64,000 nucleotides of DNA from Methylobacterium sp. J-078 (lineage in GTDB: Bacteria > Pseudomonadota > Alphaproteobacteria > Rhizobiales > Beijerinckiaceae). The position numbers were made by a program, and so were the translations under genes. The stretch is taken from contig NZ_JAKSYI010000118.1 of NCBI RefSeq assembly GCF_022829285.1, forward strand, positions 90,767 to 154,766. Reading direction: 5' to 3'. Positions 16,972 through 25,604 of this stretch are shown one piece after another (the stretch's first letter is position 1; each line of letters opens with the position of its first letter). The notes beneath the pieces are model-generated. The model searched no databases. It saw nothing but the letters and a program-made list of their open reading frames with translations, and had not been told where the DNA came from.

Positions 16972-17325
16972 GTGCCAAAGAAAATTTCGCCCGACTCAAC
17001 GATAGCAACCATTTGGCCGCACCTGATGCATCAGCGTGACTATGTTGCTGGTGCGCGGCACAAAGCGAAGCAGTGTTTTGACAACCATGGCAACGCATTC
17101 GTGAAGATCGGCGTCACCGGATCGGGTCAAAAGCCTTGTTATCGCGTGTTCTACAAAGATGCCAATGGGTCTGAGGAGATTTTCGGCTCCTACTGGGACA
17201 TGCACGATCCGCTCGACAACGAGCACGCCATCAACACAAATTGGAGCACGAATGCAATGACCTACGAAGAGATCCACGCGCTCATGGTCGAGAAGCACTC
17301 GCCGCCCGCTAAAAAGGCCATATGA
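16972..17325 (+). CDS. Hypothetical protein, cargo of the Tn7-like element
   Basis: This 117-residue protein starts at a GTG preceded by GGGAG at a good distance. It has no recognised domain. It is moderately charged and contains CFDNHGNAFVKIGVTG and YRVFYKDANGSEEIFGSYWDMHD, which suggest a small mixed alpha/beta fold. Its base composition is clearly poorer in GC than the GTA genes to the left, in line with recent acquisition. It lies 270 bases inside the transposon end. About 130 non-coding bases separate it from the M41-like gene. Confidence 0.6.
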   Translation: MPKKISPDSTIATIWPHLMHQRDYVAGARHKAKQCFDNHGNAFVKIGVTGSGQKPCYRVFYKDANGSEEIFGSYWDMHDPLDNEHAINTNWSTNAMTYEEIHALMVEKHSPPAKKAI

Positions 17326-17453
17326 TGCCTCAACGCTTTCGGGTGGGGTTGCTACATAATACCTGGAATATGTAAGACCTAACGGCTTTGGTGAAGGCTG
17401 CGGCCGCGACACTTGGTAAGCGCGGATCATACAGGAAGGCCAAATATTAGAAT

Positions 17454-18023
17454 ATGTATAGCCACCAAGTGAGCTATCACGAAGCAGGCCACGCTTTTGC
17501 ATATTGGTATATTGGCGTTGATTTGCACTCAGTGCAGGTTATAGCTCAAAAAGCTATTGGCGGTAGAGCGCCGCTTGTTTCTAAAAATGGGACCTTGCTC
17601 ACGGGCGCCAGTGGTATTTGTGAGCCCAGGGTAAATCTATTCGCCGCCCGAAATTTTAATACTGAAAATAGGCAGGCAAGTTTAAAAGAAATATGCTGCA
17701 AGCAAATCTTTGTTTCGTTATCTGGGCCAATCAATACTGAGTTCGACACTAAGTTGCCACTTGCTCAATGCTTTGCATCATCCTGCAGTCATGATGCTTC
17801 TAAGATACAAATGTGCTGTGAAATTGGTCGGATAACCCAATTTCATTATGCGAAATTGCTCGCACGCACACGTCGCCTGCTCGACACTGACCATGCAAAA
17901 AGTGCGATGAAAACCATTGCCCGACGTCTGGCGGCCAATGGTTATTTGCGAGGCCATCGGGTGGCGACCTGCTGCGACTCTGTTTTCGGGCACCGCCCTC
18001 GACCGTTTGATTTTTCAAACTGA
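17454..18023 (+). CDS. Stand-alone M41 (FtsH-like) metallopeptidase domain protein
   Basis: This 189-residue protein begins almost directly with a zinc-peptidase motif, YHEAGHAFAYW (His9, Glu10, His13), which is the HExxH of the M41 family. Further on, LSGPINTEFD and SCSHDASKI resemble the LAGRxAE and GAxxDL segments that give the third metal ligand in FtsH. There is no AAA+ domain and no membrane segment, unlike FtsH. The gene is AT-rich relative to the window and lies between the transposon end and tniQ. It could be a free-standing protease or an adaptor-driven toxin. A second M41 domain, this time fused to AAA+, is encoded at 25.6-27.6 kb. Confidence 0.65.
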   Translation: MYSHQVSYHEAGHAFAYWYIGVDLHSVQVIAQKAIGGRAPLVSKNGTLLTGASGICEPRVNLFAARNFNTENRQASLKEICCKQIFVSLSGPINTEFDTKLPLAQCFASSCSHDASKIQMCCEIGRITQFHYAKLLARTRRLLDTDHAKSAMKTIARRLAANGYLRGHRVATCCDSVFGHRPRPFDFSN

Positions 18024-18091
18024 GATATTGCCGGGTAGGCGCCTTCGTTGACAGGAGGCGTGATTTTCCCGACCTGCCCCCGCCGCTTCGC

Positions 18092-18127
18092 TAGCACGTA
18101 GCGAATAACGTTATCCGCTACGTGCTA
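18092..18127. promoter_or_regulatory. 36-bp near-perfect palindrome
   Basis: TAGCACGTAGCG and its exact reverse complement CGCTACGTGCTA flank a 12-base core that is itself palindromic (ATAACGTTAT at 18105-18114) apart from one mismatched pair. It lies between the M41-like gene and the 3' end of tniQ. It may be a protein binding site (regulator, partition or recombination) or a bidirectional terminator hairpin. Confidence 0.6.
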
Positions 18128-18244
18128 TCCTCGGAGTCGCAAATCGAACGCCTGGTCGACCGAACGGTCGGAAGCAGGATCTCGCGTCGCCGTGGCCGAT
18201 CATGCCTCGACGCCGCCGGCATCCACGGCCAAGGTGGAAAGCCC

Positions 18245-20647
18245 CTACGTGACGCCGATCCGGTGGATGCTCGCCGTGGCCTCGCCGCGGTCGAAGACGA
18301 AGTTCACGAACGTAGGCTTCGAGCATACCGGACGCACGCCCGCCCGTAGCAGCATCTTCGTGACGGCCGCCCCGACTCCGTGACGTTCCGTCCGGCCCGC
18401 CTTACGCGCCAGTTCGTTGGCGAAGACGTACGTCCGCGAGAACCGCTCGACTTCCGAAAGTGGCACCATGACGCGATTGCCGAGCCTGGCCGATCCGAGC
18501 AGCCCGTTCGCGGCGAGCTGCAGGACCATGTGCATTCCCGTCCCCAACCGCGCGGCGACGTCCGGGACGGTCATCATCGGCTCGACGGCTGCGGTGACCG
18601 GAAGCGCCGCCGCGTCCCCGGCCTCGGCCAGGCGTCGGAGCGCGGCCAGCGCCTCGGACCGCGGGAACAGGTACGAACAGAACGCCGGACGGCGACAGGT
18701 CGCCTCGATCCCGGCCCCGTCGAGGATCGACAGGACCGCCCTGGGGCCGCGAAGCCCGGACGCGGACGCCAACTCGGGCAGGGTGACGTAGGCTTCACGG
18801 AATCGCTCGACCCCTACGGGGGACACGCTGCCGGACCTGCAGCCCGCCCTTATCGGGAGCAGCCCGGCCTCGACCACCTGCTGCACCATGAGCCTGGGCA
18901 ACCCGAGGGCGGCGGCCACCGATCCGCGGTCCAATCCCTTGTCAGCCGTCAGGTCGAGGTCCGGGGCCGCCGCGGCGCATGCGGAGACGGCGCCATCCCG
19001 GGGATAGATCCTCTCGGACAGCGGGGCCCCCGCGAGGGGCGAGTGGACGCCGACTTCGGACAGGAGGGCCGCCACAGGCAGCGATGCGGCCGCGCCCATC
19101 GCGGCCCTCAACTCGGCCATCGTGGCCCAGGCCGACCGGAAACGCTCGATCTCGACCGCCGGGATGCGGTCGACGCCGTCGACCGTCTGGCAGTTCAGCA
19201 GGGCGGCCGCCATGACCCTGTCCATCGCCGCCCGCGAGAGCCCGAGCTCGCGGGCCGCCACGGGCACCGGCACCCCCGCCTCCCCGGCAGGCCGGAGGTG
19301 GGGCGGCAAGGACCGTGGATCGACATGCAGCCCGGCGATCCCGCGCCGCCCGGTCCACCGGGCCCTGACCTCGACGTCGCCACGGAGAACGAGCGCGACG
19401 ACCTCCCCGACCGAAGCGCCATGGCGACGGGCCGCCAGCGGCAGCGACTCGAACCCCCGCGGGGTGGAACCGGGCCTGCCGGCCCTCGAACGGAGGCTCG
19501 CCAACAGCCTTGCCGCGGCGTCGGCCGGGAACATCCAGCCAGCCGACCCCCGCCCGGTCGCGACGACGTCGAGCAAGCCGCCCGTCGCGAGCCCGACCAC
19601 CTCGTGCGCCGTCACCCCGAGTTCCGCACCCACCTGTCGGAGGGTCCGGGACCCGACGAGCCTTTCGAGGTCGGCCTGGGAGAACTCGGACGAACCCTCC
19701 CCATCCTCATGCGGCGCGGGTCCCTCCGGACATCTCCCGGTCCTGGCGGGATGGTTCGCGTCGGCGTGCGCTGCGAGCGTCGCGCGAAGGTCCGCGCCGA
19801 GCGCGTGTCCCGGCAGGCGCCTGACGAAGCGGTAGAGCTCGCCGTAGGCCTTCCGCAGGTCGCTCGCATGCGACCTGGCGGATTTGCGGACCCTGAGGCG
19901 GTCGAGCACGTCGACGAAGGTCGCCGGCATGCCGAGCAGGACGCGGAACCCCTCCGCATGCAGGCGCGCGGTCCCATAGGCCCGGCGGGCGTCGTAGATC
20001 GTGGCGTCCTCGTCGAAGGATGCCTTTCCCAACCGTTCGGAAACCGTGAGCAGTTCGCCCAGGGGAACGCCGTCGAGCCGGGGCAGCGGCCGGATGGCGT
20101 CCCCGCGCAGCCTGCCGACCACGTAGGCGTCCAGGGCGAGGGCCTCGGCCTTCGCATCGACGCATTCGACCGCCGCGAGGACATGCCCCGCGGAACAGGA
20201 CAGCAGCCGGCCGTGACGCCATTGCAGGGACCTGCGTGCGCAACCGCACGACGATGCGAGCTCGATGCCGTGGTCGGGGCAGGTGGTCACCGGCAGGACG
20301 TCCCACCAGACGCGATGATACGCGCTTTCGGTCAGGCAGGTCGGGCACCACCGTCGTCTCTGCGAGGTGACATGCTCCGCGGACAGGGTCTGGCCCATCA
20401 GCGTGACGACCGTCGAGCGCACGCGCGGGGTCGCCCGCTCCACCGCATCCGGATCGGCCTTGCAGATCCGGGCGACCTCGACGGGGTCCCACCGCGAGGC
20501 GGCCCTCTCCTTGGCTCCCATGACGCGGTCGATGGACTTGCCGATGCGGCGGCTGCCGTTGTGCTCCAGCGCTCGTACCAGGAGCGCGTACGCCGGCTCG
20601 TCGCCGTGGTGCCCGGCCTTGCCGGGAAGCGGTGGGACCGAAGGCAT
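18245..20647 (-). CDS. tniQ: TniQ/TnsD-family target-selection protein with C-terminal HTH array
   Basis: This 800-residue protein opens with a TniQ domain (about 1-170) containing the family zinc finger: C101-PTC104, HRVWWDVLPVTTCPDHGIEL, and CGC near 134-136. TniQ/TnsD proteins bind the attachment site and recruit TnsC in Tn7-like transposition. The long C-terminal part (about 330-795) is a tandem series of winged helix-turn-helix-like units. One type reads VAxxLGxxxxxVxxLxxxGLL (near 465, 576 and 695) and the other ELAxxxG...FPRxEA (near 511, 623 and 743), making about three A-B pairs of roughly 115 residues. This looks like a sequence-reading module for one specific target. The gene starts 5 bases after tnsC and ends the operon. 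Confidence 0.85.
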   Translation of the reverse strand: MPSVPPLPGKAGHHGDEPAYALLVRALEHNGSRRIGKSIDRVMGAKERAASRWDPVEVARICKADPDAVERATPRVRSTVVTLMGQTLSAEHVTSQRRRWCPTCLTESAYHRVWWDVLPVTTCPDHGIELASSCGCARRSLQWRHGRLLSCSAGHVLAAVECVDAKAEALALDAYVVGRLRGDAIRPLPRLDGVPLGELLTVSERLGKASFDEDATIYDARRAYGTARLHAEGFRVLLGMPATFVDVLDRLRVRKSARSHASDLRKAYGELYRFVRRLPGHALGADLRATLAAHADANHPARTGRCPEGPAPHEDGEGSSEFSQADLERLVGSRTLRQVGAELGVTAHEVVGLATGGLLDVVATGRGSAGWMFPADAAARLLASLRSRAGRPGSTPRGFESLPLAARRHGASVGEVVALVLRGDVEVRARWTGRRGIAGLHVDPRSLPPHLRPAGEAGVPVPVAARELGLSRAAMDRVMAAALLNCQTVDGVDRIPAVEIERFRSAWATMAELRAAMGAAASLPVAALLSEVGVHSPLAGAPLSERIYPRDGAVSACAAAAPDLDLTADKGLDRGSVAAALGLPRLMVQQVVEAGLLPIRAGCRSGSVSPVGVERFREAYVTLPELASASGLRGPRAVLSILDGAGIEATCRRPAFCSYLFPRSEALAALRRLAEAGDAAALPVTAAVEPMMTVPDVAARLGTGMHMVLQLAANGLLGSARLGNRVMVPLSEVERFSRTYVFANELARKAGRTERHGVGAAVTKMLLRAGVRPVCSKPTFVNFVFDRGEATASIHRIGVT

Positions 20648-20652
20648 CGGGT

Positions 20653-21714
20653 TTACCGCTTCGAGAAGCTGTCGCGGTCCTGCCGATTACCCTTGCGCAG
20701 GCCGGTCATCTCGGTCTCCGCATCCGGGGGCATCTCGCTCAGGGTCGGCTTCCTGACGCGCCTGCGGGAGCGGCCGAACGGATTGACGAGTTTCCCGTCG
20801 CCGCGGCGCCTGAACTCGACCGCATCGGCGAACACGACGTCCGTAAGCTCCGTGTCCCCCTCGTCGTAGGCGATGGCGGTCGCACGGAAGAGAAGCTTCA
20901 TCAGGTTGTTGATGTTGCCCTTGGTGGCCTTGTGCAGGTTGCGGGCCCTGACCTCGTCCGTGAGCGCCGGCGAAGCCGGGATGGTCAGCGCGTCCTCGAT
21001 GGTTTCGAGCACGCCGATCCATTCCTCGCGGTCGTCCTCGTCGTCCCAGCCGAAGCACGTCAGGAGGAAATCGCCATCGGTGCGTCGGTTGATCTGCTTG
21101 TACACGCTATGCAGGCCGACTAGCTTATTGGTGCCTGCAAAGACGAACTGACAGGTGCCGCCGTTGATCAGGCCCTTGAGCTGACGTACCGCCTTCTTGG
21201 TGAAATACTCGGACCGATCCTCGATCACGTGGGTGAACTCGTCGAGGATGGCCAGGTGGACATGCTGCAACCGCAGCTGGGTCTCGACCGCCCGCTTCCT
21301 GTCCTCGGCATCCCCGACGCAGAGATGTTCGGCCCCCAGTGCGATCAGGAAGGCGTCGAACAGATGGGTCTCCTTCGGGTTCGCAGGAACCTCGACCAGC
21401 ACGACCGGGCGCCTGCTGCCCTGGGACGTCTCGAAGGGACCCGCGCGCTTGGCTGCGAACATCCTCAGCACAGTGCTCTTGCCGACGCCGGGCTCGCCGT
21501 AGAGGAGCCCCACGCTCGACTCGCGGCCCGTGCCGTGTTCGCTATAGATATCGTTGAGCCAAGTCATCGCCTTGTCGTAGCGGTCGTGGTCGACGACCGC
21601 CTTGCCGATCTTGAGAAGCATCGACTTCTTCTCCGGGTCCGCGTTGGCCAGCGTCTCGGCGATGTCGTCCGGGTACAGGCCGTCCTTGCCGACGAGGGAC
21701 TTGGCATCAATCAT
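20653..21714 (-). CDS. tnsC: TnsC-like AAA+ transposition regulator
   Basis: This 353-residue ATPase has Walker A at about 73-80 (GEPGVGKST), Walker B near 152-158 (LAILDEFTH) and a sensor Asn in FVFAGTNKLVG. TnsC-family proteins form ATP-dependent filaments on target DNA and link the target protein (TniQ) to the TnsA/TnsB transposase. The last 40 residues are basic (RSRRRVRKP) and may contact DNA or TnsB. The start overlaps the 3' end of tnsB by 8 bases, so translation is coupled. Confidence 0.88.
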   Translation of the reverse strand: MIDAKSLVGKDGLYPDDIAETLANADPEKKSMLLKIGKAVVDHDRYDKAMTWLNDIYSEHGTGRESSVGLLYGEPGVGKSTVLRMFAAKRAGPFETSQGSRRPVVLVEVPANPKETHLFDAFLIALGAEHLCVGDAEDRKRAVETQLRLQHVHLAILDEFTHVIEDRSEYFTKKAVRQLKGLINGGTCQFVFAGTNKLVGLHSVYKQINRRTDGDFLLTCFGWDDEDDREEWIGVLETIEDALTIPASPALTDEVRARNLHKATKGNINNLMKLLFRATAIAYDEGDTELTDVVFADAVEFRRRGDGKLVNPFGRSRRRVRKPTLSEMPPDAETEMTGLRKGNRQDRDSFSKR

Positions 21715-24001
21715 CGTAGATCACCTTCATCTTGCGACGGGCGCCGGGCGTCCGCGACGGGGCGGGCTTCGGCGGGACGGGGGTCGAGGCGGCTTCGGCC
21801 GGAGGGGCCGTTTCCGGCTGCTTGGACGACGCCGCAGGCTTCGCCTTCGGGCGGGGCGTGCGGGGCTTGGCCTTCGGCTTGGGCTTGCGGTCCGGCCCGT
21901 CCCTGAAGGTGTCGACGAGGCTCTCGTCGGTGCGTGCCTGACGGTCGTCCTCCGGGTCGTGGACGGCCTCGTCAGAAAGATCGAGAGGCCCGGCGCTCTG
22001 CTCGGCGTCCTCGAACCGGCGCGACATCAGGTCGAGGACCTCGCGTCCGATGCCAAGGAAATGGGCGACCTTGGTCAGCCTGCCGCCCCCCTTCCGGACC
22101 TTGAGCATGGACTCGCCGAGCTTGAACAACTCGGCCTTCGCCATCGTCAGCGCACCCATGCGGATGATGCCTTCGGGGCTCCGGTCCTTGGCCCGGCGCT
22201 GGATGACCTTGTGCTGGTGTAGGCTGAGGTCCCTGACGTAGTCGGGCCGGGTGCACGGCACGCGCAGGGTGAAACCCTTCGCGTGGTCGATCAGCAGGAC
22301 ATGCTCGATGTTCTGGGGGTCGTAGCGGATCTCGACCCTGGGGTCCTTCTCGAAGCCCGCCCGGTACCTAGCGAGGTCGCTGCTGTTGTAGCGCAACCCG
22401 AACAGCCGGATGCCACGGCGTTCCGCCTTGCGCTCCTCGTAGGCGCCGACGAGCTCGACCAGGTCATCGTGGGCACGGACCCGGCGCGGCGGATCCATCT
22501 CGGCGGACCTCGTCCAGAGGTCGATGCGCCGCTCGCCGCTCCACTCGTCCACCCCCTGATGGTGTACGTCGACGATGGCCTTCGTCACGAACAGGCGCAG
22601 TTGGCTGAGCGAGATCACCGCGTCGTCCTCGGGCTTGTAGTCGCGTGCCCGGTCGTCGCCGTACCGGAGCACCTTGCCGGGGAACATGTCGAGGAAGCAT
22701 TCCTGGACCGTGCCCCAGAAGCGCTCGATCCGCCCCTTCTTCCAGGACTGCGACGGCGGGATGTAGTCGACGTGGCATCCCAGGGCCCTGGCCGAGTGGA
22801 TGAACGACGACGAATGGAACGCCTGGTCGTTGTCGACGAAGAATCTGAAGGGGACGCCGTTCAGCGGGTAGGCGTTGCGGATCAGCGGCTCGCCGTCCTC
22901 GTCCTTCCCGAAGGCCGACATGTCCTTGAAGCCGATGACATGCTTGAGGGCCCGCGCCGTCGACACGTAGGACGGAGGGTCGAAGCCGATGTCGAAGCCG
23001 GCGATGCATCCGGAATAGCAGTCGATGACCGCCATCAGGTAAGGCGTCCCCAAAGGCATCTTGGTCTTCTCGTCGACCACGAACAGCCGCAGGTACTTGA
23101 AGTCCGCCTCCACCCGCTGGAAGGCGCGCTCGACGACGGGGCCGGCCCCGACGGGGAACATCTCCTGACGCGCCGCGTCCGGTCCCTTCCGCCTCGCGGT
23201 GCGGACGACCCGCGAGATCCGCCGGCACTCCGCCCGGAACGCCTTGATCGACGGGAACGGGGACCGCTTGGCCGGGTCCTCGTTCCGCGCCATCTCGGCG
23301 ACCACGGCACGCGCCTTCTCCGTACCGCCCAGCGCCTTCACGATGAGGGCGTTGCACGCCTTGAGGGCGGTGGTCGCGTTCGGCCGATGCCGACGCAGGT
23401 AATCGCTCTCGATGGCCTCCCGCATCGCCCTGATCTGGTACGCCGCCAGCTTGCGGTCGCGGTTGCCGCGCTTGGCGGTGTTGGGGCACAGCGCCCTCGG
23501 GTCGCGACCGGCACGCGCCCAGATCCGCCACCAGCGATAGACGGAACTCCAATCGTGCGGGCCGGCGTCGCCGCGTTCCGACGCGATCCGGTCGCAGACC
23601 GGCTGCAGGGACACCTGCGAACGCGAGAAGTCCCGACCGAGGTCGTCGAGGGCACGGCAGTAGCGCAGGCGGCGCACGATCTCCCGCTTCTCCGGCATCG
23701 AGAAGGCCCGAAGCGACCGCCTCAGGTTCTCCCTGACGCCGATGGGCAGGCCGAACTCGTCATGCGAGACGAAGGTCAGCTTCCCGGCCGCATGCCACGC
23801 CTTGATGTCCTTCGAGGCGATGGGATGCTCGACCTGGGGCACGCCGGGTTCGCTGAACACGTAGCCCATCGGCTTGCGGCAGCGGCTCTCGACGACGAGG
23901 AACTTGCCGAGCAGCTCCACGGCGTCCCCGCGGCGCAGGTAGACGTCGTCGTTGTCGTCCGCGGCGGCGTCGCGGGGCGGGGCGAGCAGATCCATCGTCA
24001 T
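21707..24001 (-). CDS. tnsB: TnsB-like DDE transposase
   Basis: This 764-residue protein has the Mu/TnsB layout: N-terminal DNA-binding helices (about 90-260), an RNase-H-fold rve catalytic core with a full triad (Asp300 in RVEADFKYL, Asp390 in RFFVDNDQ, Glu426 in KKGRIERFWG, with 35 residues between the last two), a beta-barrel after it, and a Lys/Pro-rich tail of about 70 residues that likely binds TnsC. It cuts and joins the 3' transposon ends and binds the CCCATAA repeats at the terminus. The ATG overlaps the stop of tnsA by 4 bases. A second in-frame ATG lies two codons on. Confidence 0.92.
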   Translation of the reverse strand: MTMDLLAPPRDAAADDNDDVYLRRGDAVELLGKFLVVESRCRKPMGYVFSEPGVPQVEHPIASKDIKAWHAAGKLTFVSHDEFGLPIGVRENLRRSLRAFSMPEKREIVRRLRYCRALDDLGRDFSRSQVSLQPVCDRIASERGDAGPHDWSSVYRWWRIWARAGRDPRALCPNTAKRGNRDRKLAAYQIRAMREAIESDYLRRHRPNATTALKACNALIVKALGGTEKARAVVAEMARNEDPAKRSPFPSIKAFRAECRRISRVVRTARRKGPDAARQEMFPVGAGPVVERAFQRVEADFKYLRLFVVDEKTKMPLGTPYLMAVIDCYSGCIAGFDIGFDPPSYVSTARALKHVIGFKDMSAFGKDEDGEPLIRNAYPLNGVPFRFFVDNDQAFHSSSFIHSARALGCHVDYIPPSQSWKKGRIERFWGTVQECFLDMFPGKVLRYGDDRARDYKPEDDAVISLSQLRLFVTKAIVDVHHQGVDEWSGERRIDLWTRSAEMDPPRRVRAHDDLVELVGAYEERKAERRGIRLFGLRYNSSDLARYRAGFEKDPRVEIRYDPQNIEHVLLIDHAKGFTLRVPCTRPDYVRDLSLHQHKVIQRRAKDRSPEGIIRMGALTMAKAELFKLGESMLKVRKGGGRLTKVAHFLGIGREVLDLMSRRFEDAEQSAGPLDLSDEAVHDPEDDRQARTDESLVDTFRDGPDRKPKPKAKPRTPRPKAKPAASSKQPETAPPAEAASTPVPPKPAPSRTPGARRKMKVIYDD

Positions 24002-24675
24002 GACCTTCCAAGAAGAGGGGTGTTGCCGTCGAAGCGACGGGAAGGCCGAAACGAGATCTCGCCCCGTGCCACGAGGTTGAGGACCGCAGCATAGGCGCGC
24101 GGATACTGAAGCACGCCCTTCGCGACCAGGCCGTTAAGGGTCAGGCTTAAGCCTTCGTCGACGGCTTGGCGTACCTGTTCGAGGTCGTGGTCCGACACCA
24201 GCCCCTCACCCGCCTGCGTCAGCACGAGCTCGGCGTTCGTCAGCCTCGACTCGGCGTGCACCTGCCGTTCCGTGAAGACGAGGAACCGACGTCCCTCCTT
24301 GCGGCACTCCCGGGCGATCCGCCGGTACTTCAGACGCTCCTGCCGAAGCTCGACGCTCGAAAGCACCTCCACGTCGACCCGACGGGTGACGCCCGGCAGG
24401 TCCGTCGCCAGGACGAGCTCGTAGCGGGGGCGGTATTCCTCCCAGTCACCGCCGTTCCAGAACCAGACCGGCTCGGCGTGCTGGCGGATGTCCCGAACGG
24501 AGGGATGCACGGCGGCCAGGGTGAGGAACTCGAAGGCCAGCGTGCCCCGATAGGCCAGCGAGGTCTCCGTCCGCCAATAGTTGAACCAGCCGTGGTGGGC
24601 GAGGCGGCTGTTGCGGTCGTTGGAACCGCGCTTGTTGGTACGCACGACAAGCGGCGCGCGGGTGACGGTGGCCAT
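23998..24675 (-). CDS. tnsA: TnsA-like protein with an apparently degenerate nuclease site
   Basis: This 225-residue protein aligns by eye with TnsA along its length (FLTLAAVHPSVRDIRQHAEP, the YRPRYEL and VDVEVLSS strands, RRFLVFTERQV). In active TnsA a Glu, an Asp and a Q/E-x-K motif make the 5'-cleaving restriction-like nuclease. Here the usual S-x-L-E is GTLA (Ala47), TPDF is RPRY (Arg84) and VEVK is VEVL (Leu105). The C-terminal half, which contacts TnsC, looks normal. ATG 24675 was chosen because GGGAGG lies 6 bases upstream. If the site is truly dead, the element should transpose by copying and form cointegrates instead of being cut out. Confidence 0.8.
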   Translation of the reverse strand: MATVTRAPLVVRTNKRGSNDRNSRLAHHGWFNYWRTETSLAYRGTLAFEFLTLAAVHPSVRDIRQHAEPVWFWNGGDWEEYRPRYELVLATDLPGVTRRVDVEVLSSVELRQERLKYRRIARECRKEGRRFLVFTERQVHAESRLTNAELVLTQAGEGLVSDHDLEQVRQAVDEGLSLTLNGLVAKGVLQYPRAYAAVLNLVARGEISFRPSRRFDGNTPLLGRS

Positions 24676-25358
24676 GGACGGCCTCCCACGGTCTTGCACC
24701 CGCCGGCACGCGGCTCGTCGGGTGGGGGACTCGGTTGGGCGGGCCGGCGTCGCACGGTTCGCGCGATTGCCCGGCAGGGCCGAACGGGGCCGTCAGGGCC
24801 ACGGAAGGTGCGTGGCGTCCGGCGCGTTCGGCGCCGGATATCGCGAGGCGGTTGCTGGTCATGGCGGGGCTCTCCTGCGGAAGCGGGCATGGCTTCGCCG
24901 TACGGGGCCGACGGCTCCGGTGGCGCGATGATGGTGGTGTGGCCGGGGACGGCGATGCGGGCGCGCAGGGCGCGAACGCCCATCCGCCAACGCATCGGGG
25001 GATCGGACGCGACCAGCCAAGGAAGGCTCGGCCTGGGCGACCTAACGCCGGGGTATGTTCCGTAGGGTCATGGTAGCCTCCCGATCCGGCCGGTCGCCGG
25101 GTGCCTGGTCCGTGGTGGGCCGGCTCGTGGAAGGCTTAGGTCGGCCAGGGCACCCGGCCGAAGGTCGCGAAGACCTCAGGCTATCGAGCCAGGCTGACTG
25201 CGGGCCCGCACGATGGCGGCCGAGGTTTTCGCGAACATATCCATGCAGCGACATTGCCACGGATCGCCGGGACACGCACTTCGATTCCGTTGGGTGAGTC
25301 AGCGGAACATGACCGGCGCCCAACCCGAGGATCCTGTTTCGGGACGTGCGCATCCGGT
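24676..25358. other. Gap upstream of tnsA with no convincing gene
   Basis: About 680 GC-rich bases contain no coding frame I can defend. A short frame starting at 24862 on the minus strand has a ribosome-site-like AGGAGA but soon overlaps tnsA and resembles nothing. The tnsA promoter should be here. I looked for inverted copies of the CCCATAA repeats (TTATGGG) that would mark a right transposon end and found none. Confidence 0.5.
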
Positions 25359-25604
25359 TCAGTTCCCTCGGCCTTCCGGCTGGCGGAACCGCGCCGGAGG
25401 GAATGCAACGACGCTCCCCTCGGCCTGGCGCCGGTGACGGGCTTCCAGGGCGGCCTCCTCCGCGACCTGCATCCCCAGGTCGATCTCCACCATGATCGAG
25501 CCGACGAGGTCGTCGAAGGTCTGCGGATCGAGATCCAGGGCGCGCCTCGCGCGCATCAGGCCGAGCATGACCTGGGCGATGCGCTCGTCGGTATCCTCAG
25601 GCAT
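25359..25604 (-). CDS. Small helical protein coupled to the AAA+/M41 protease
   Basis: This 81-residue protein is mostly helical and acidic in its first 50 residues (EDTDERIAQVMLGLMRARRALDLDPQTFDDLVGSIMVEIDLGMQVAEEAA in essence) with a basic, disordered tail. Its ATG overlaps the 3' end of the AAA+/M41 gene by 8 bases, so the two products are probably made together and may interact, for example as substrate adaptor or inhibitor. I recognise no family. It does not look like a ubiquitin-like beta-grasp protein. Confidence 0.7.
   Translation of the reverse strand: MPEDTDERIAQVMLGLMRARRALDLDPQTFDDLVGSIMVEIDLGMQVAEEAALEARHRRQAEGSVVAFPPARFRQPEGRGN

Larger units (their letters stand above)
16573..24675. 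mobile_element. Tn7-like transposon: left end and transposition module (right end not found)
   Basis: The element starts with TGTGCAGATA inside the capsid gene, has CCCATAA-type TnsB-site-like repeats just inside, and carries two small cargo genes followed by tniQ-tnsC-tnsB-tnsA. The coordinates cover only the part I can defend. The element must go further right, because no inverted copy of the end repeats is seen next to tnsA. The candidate defence island at 25.3-37 kb, and possibly much of the rest of the window, may be cargo. The five bases before the end (16568-16572, GGTGG) would be the target duplication if the partner end is intact. No cas genes or CRISPR repeats accompany it, so this is not a recognisable CRISPR-guided type. 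Confidence 0.75.

Noticed and set aside
22283..24094. 603-codon plus-strand frame opposite tnsB
   Set aside because: It is a shadow of the transposase gene: no domain, no ribosome site, and codon bias fits the minus strand.
16573..24675. CRISPR-associated transposon
   Set aside because: I looked for cas6, cas7, cas8, cas5, cas12 and repeat-spacer arrays around the Tn7-like genes and saw none. The long TniQ tail suggests protein-based site choice.
25359..25604. 81-aa protein as the missing ubiquitin-like substrate
   Set aside because: It is predicted helical, lacks a beta-grasp pattern and does not end in Gly-Gly or a similar tail.
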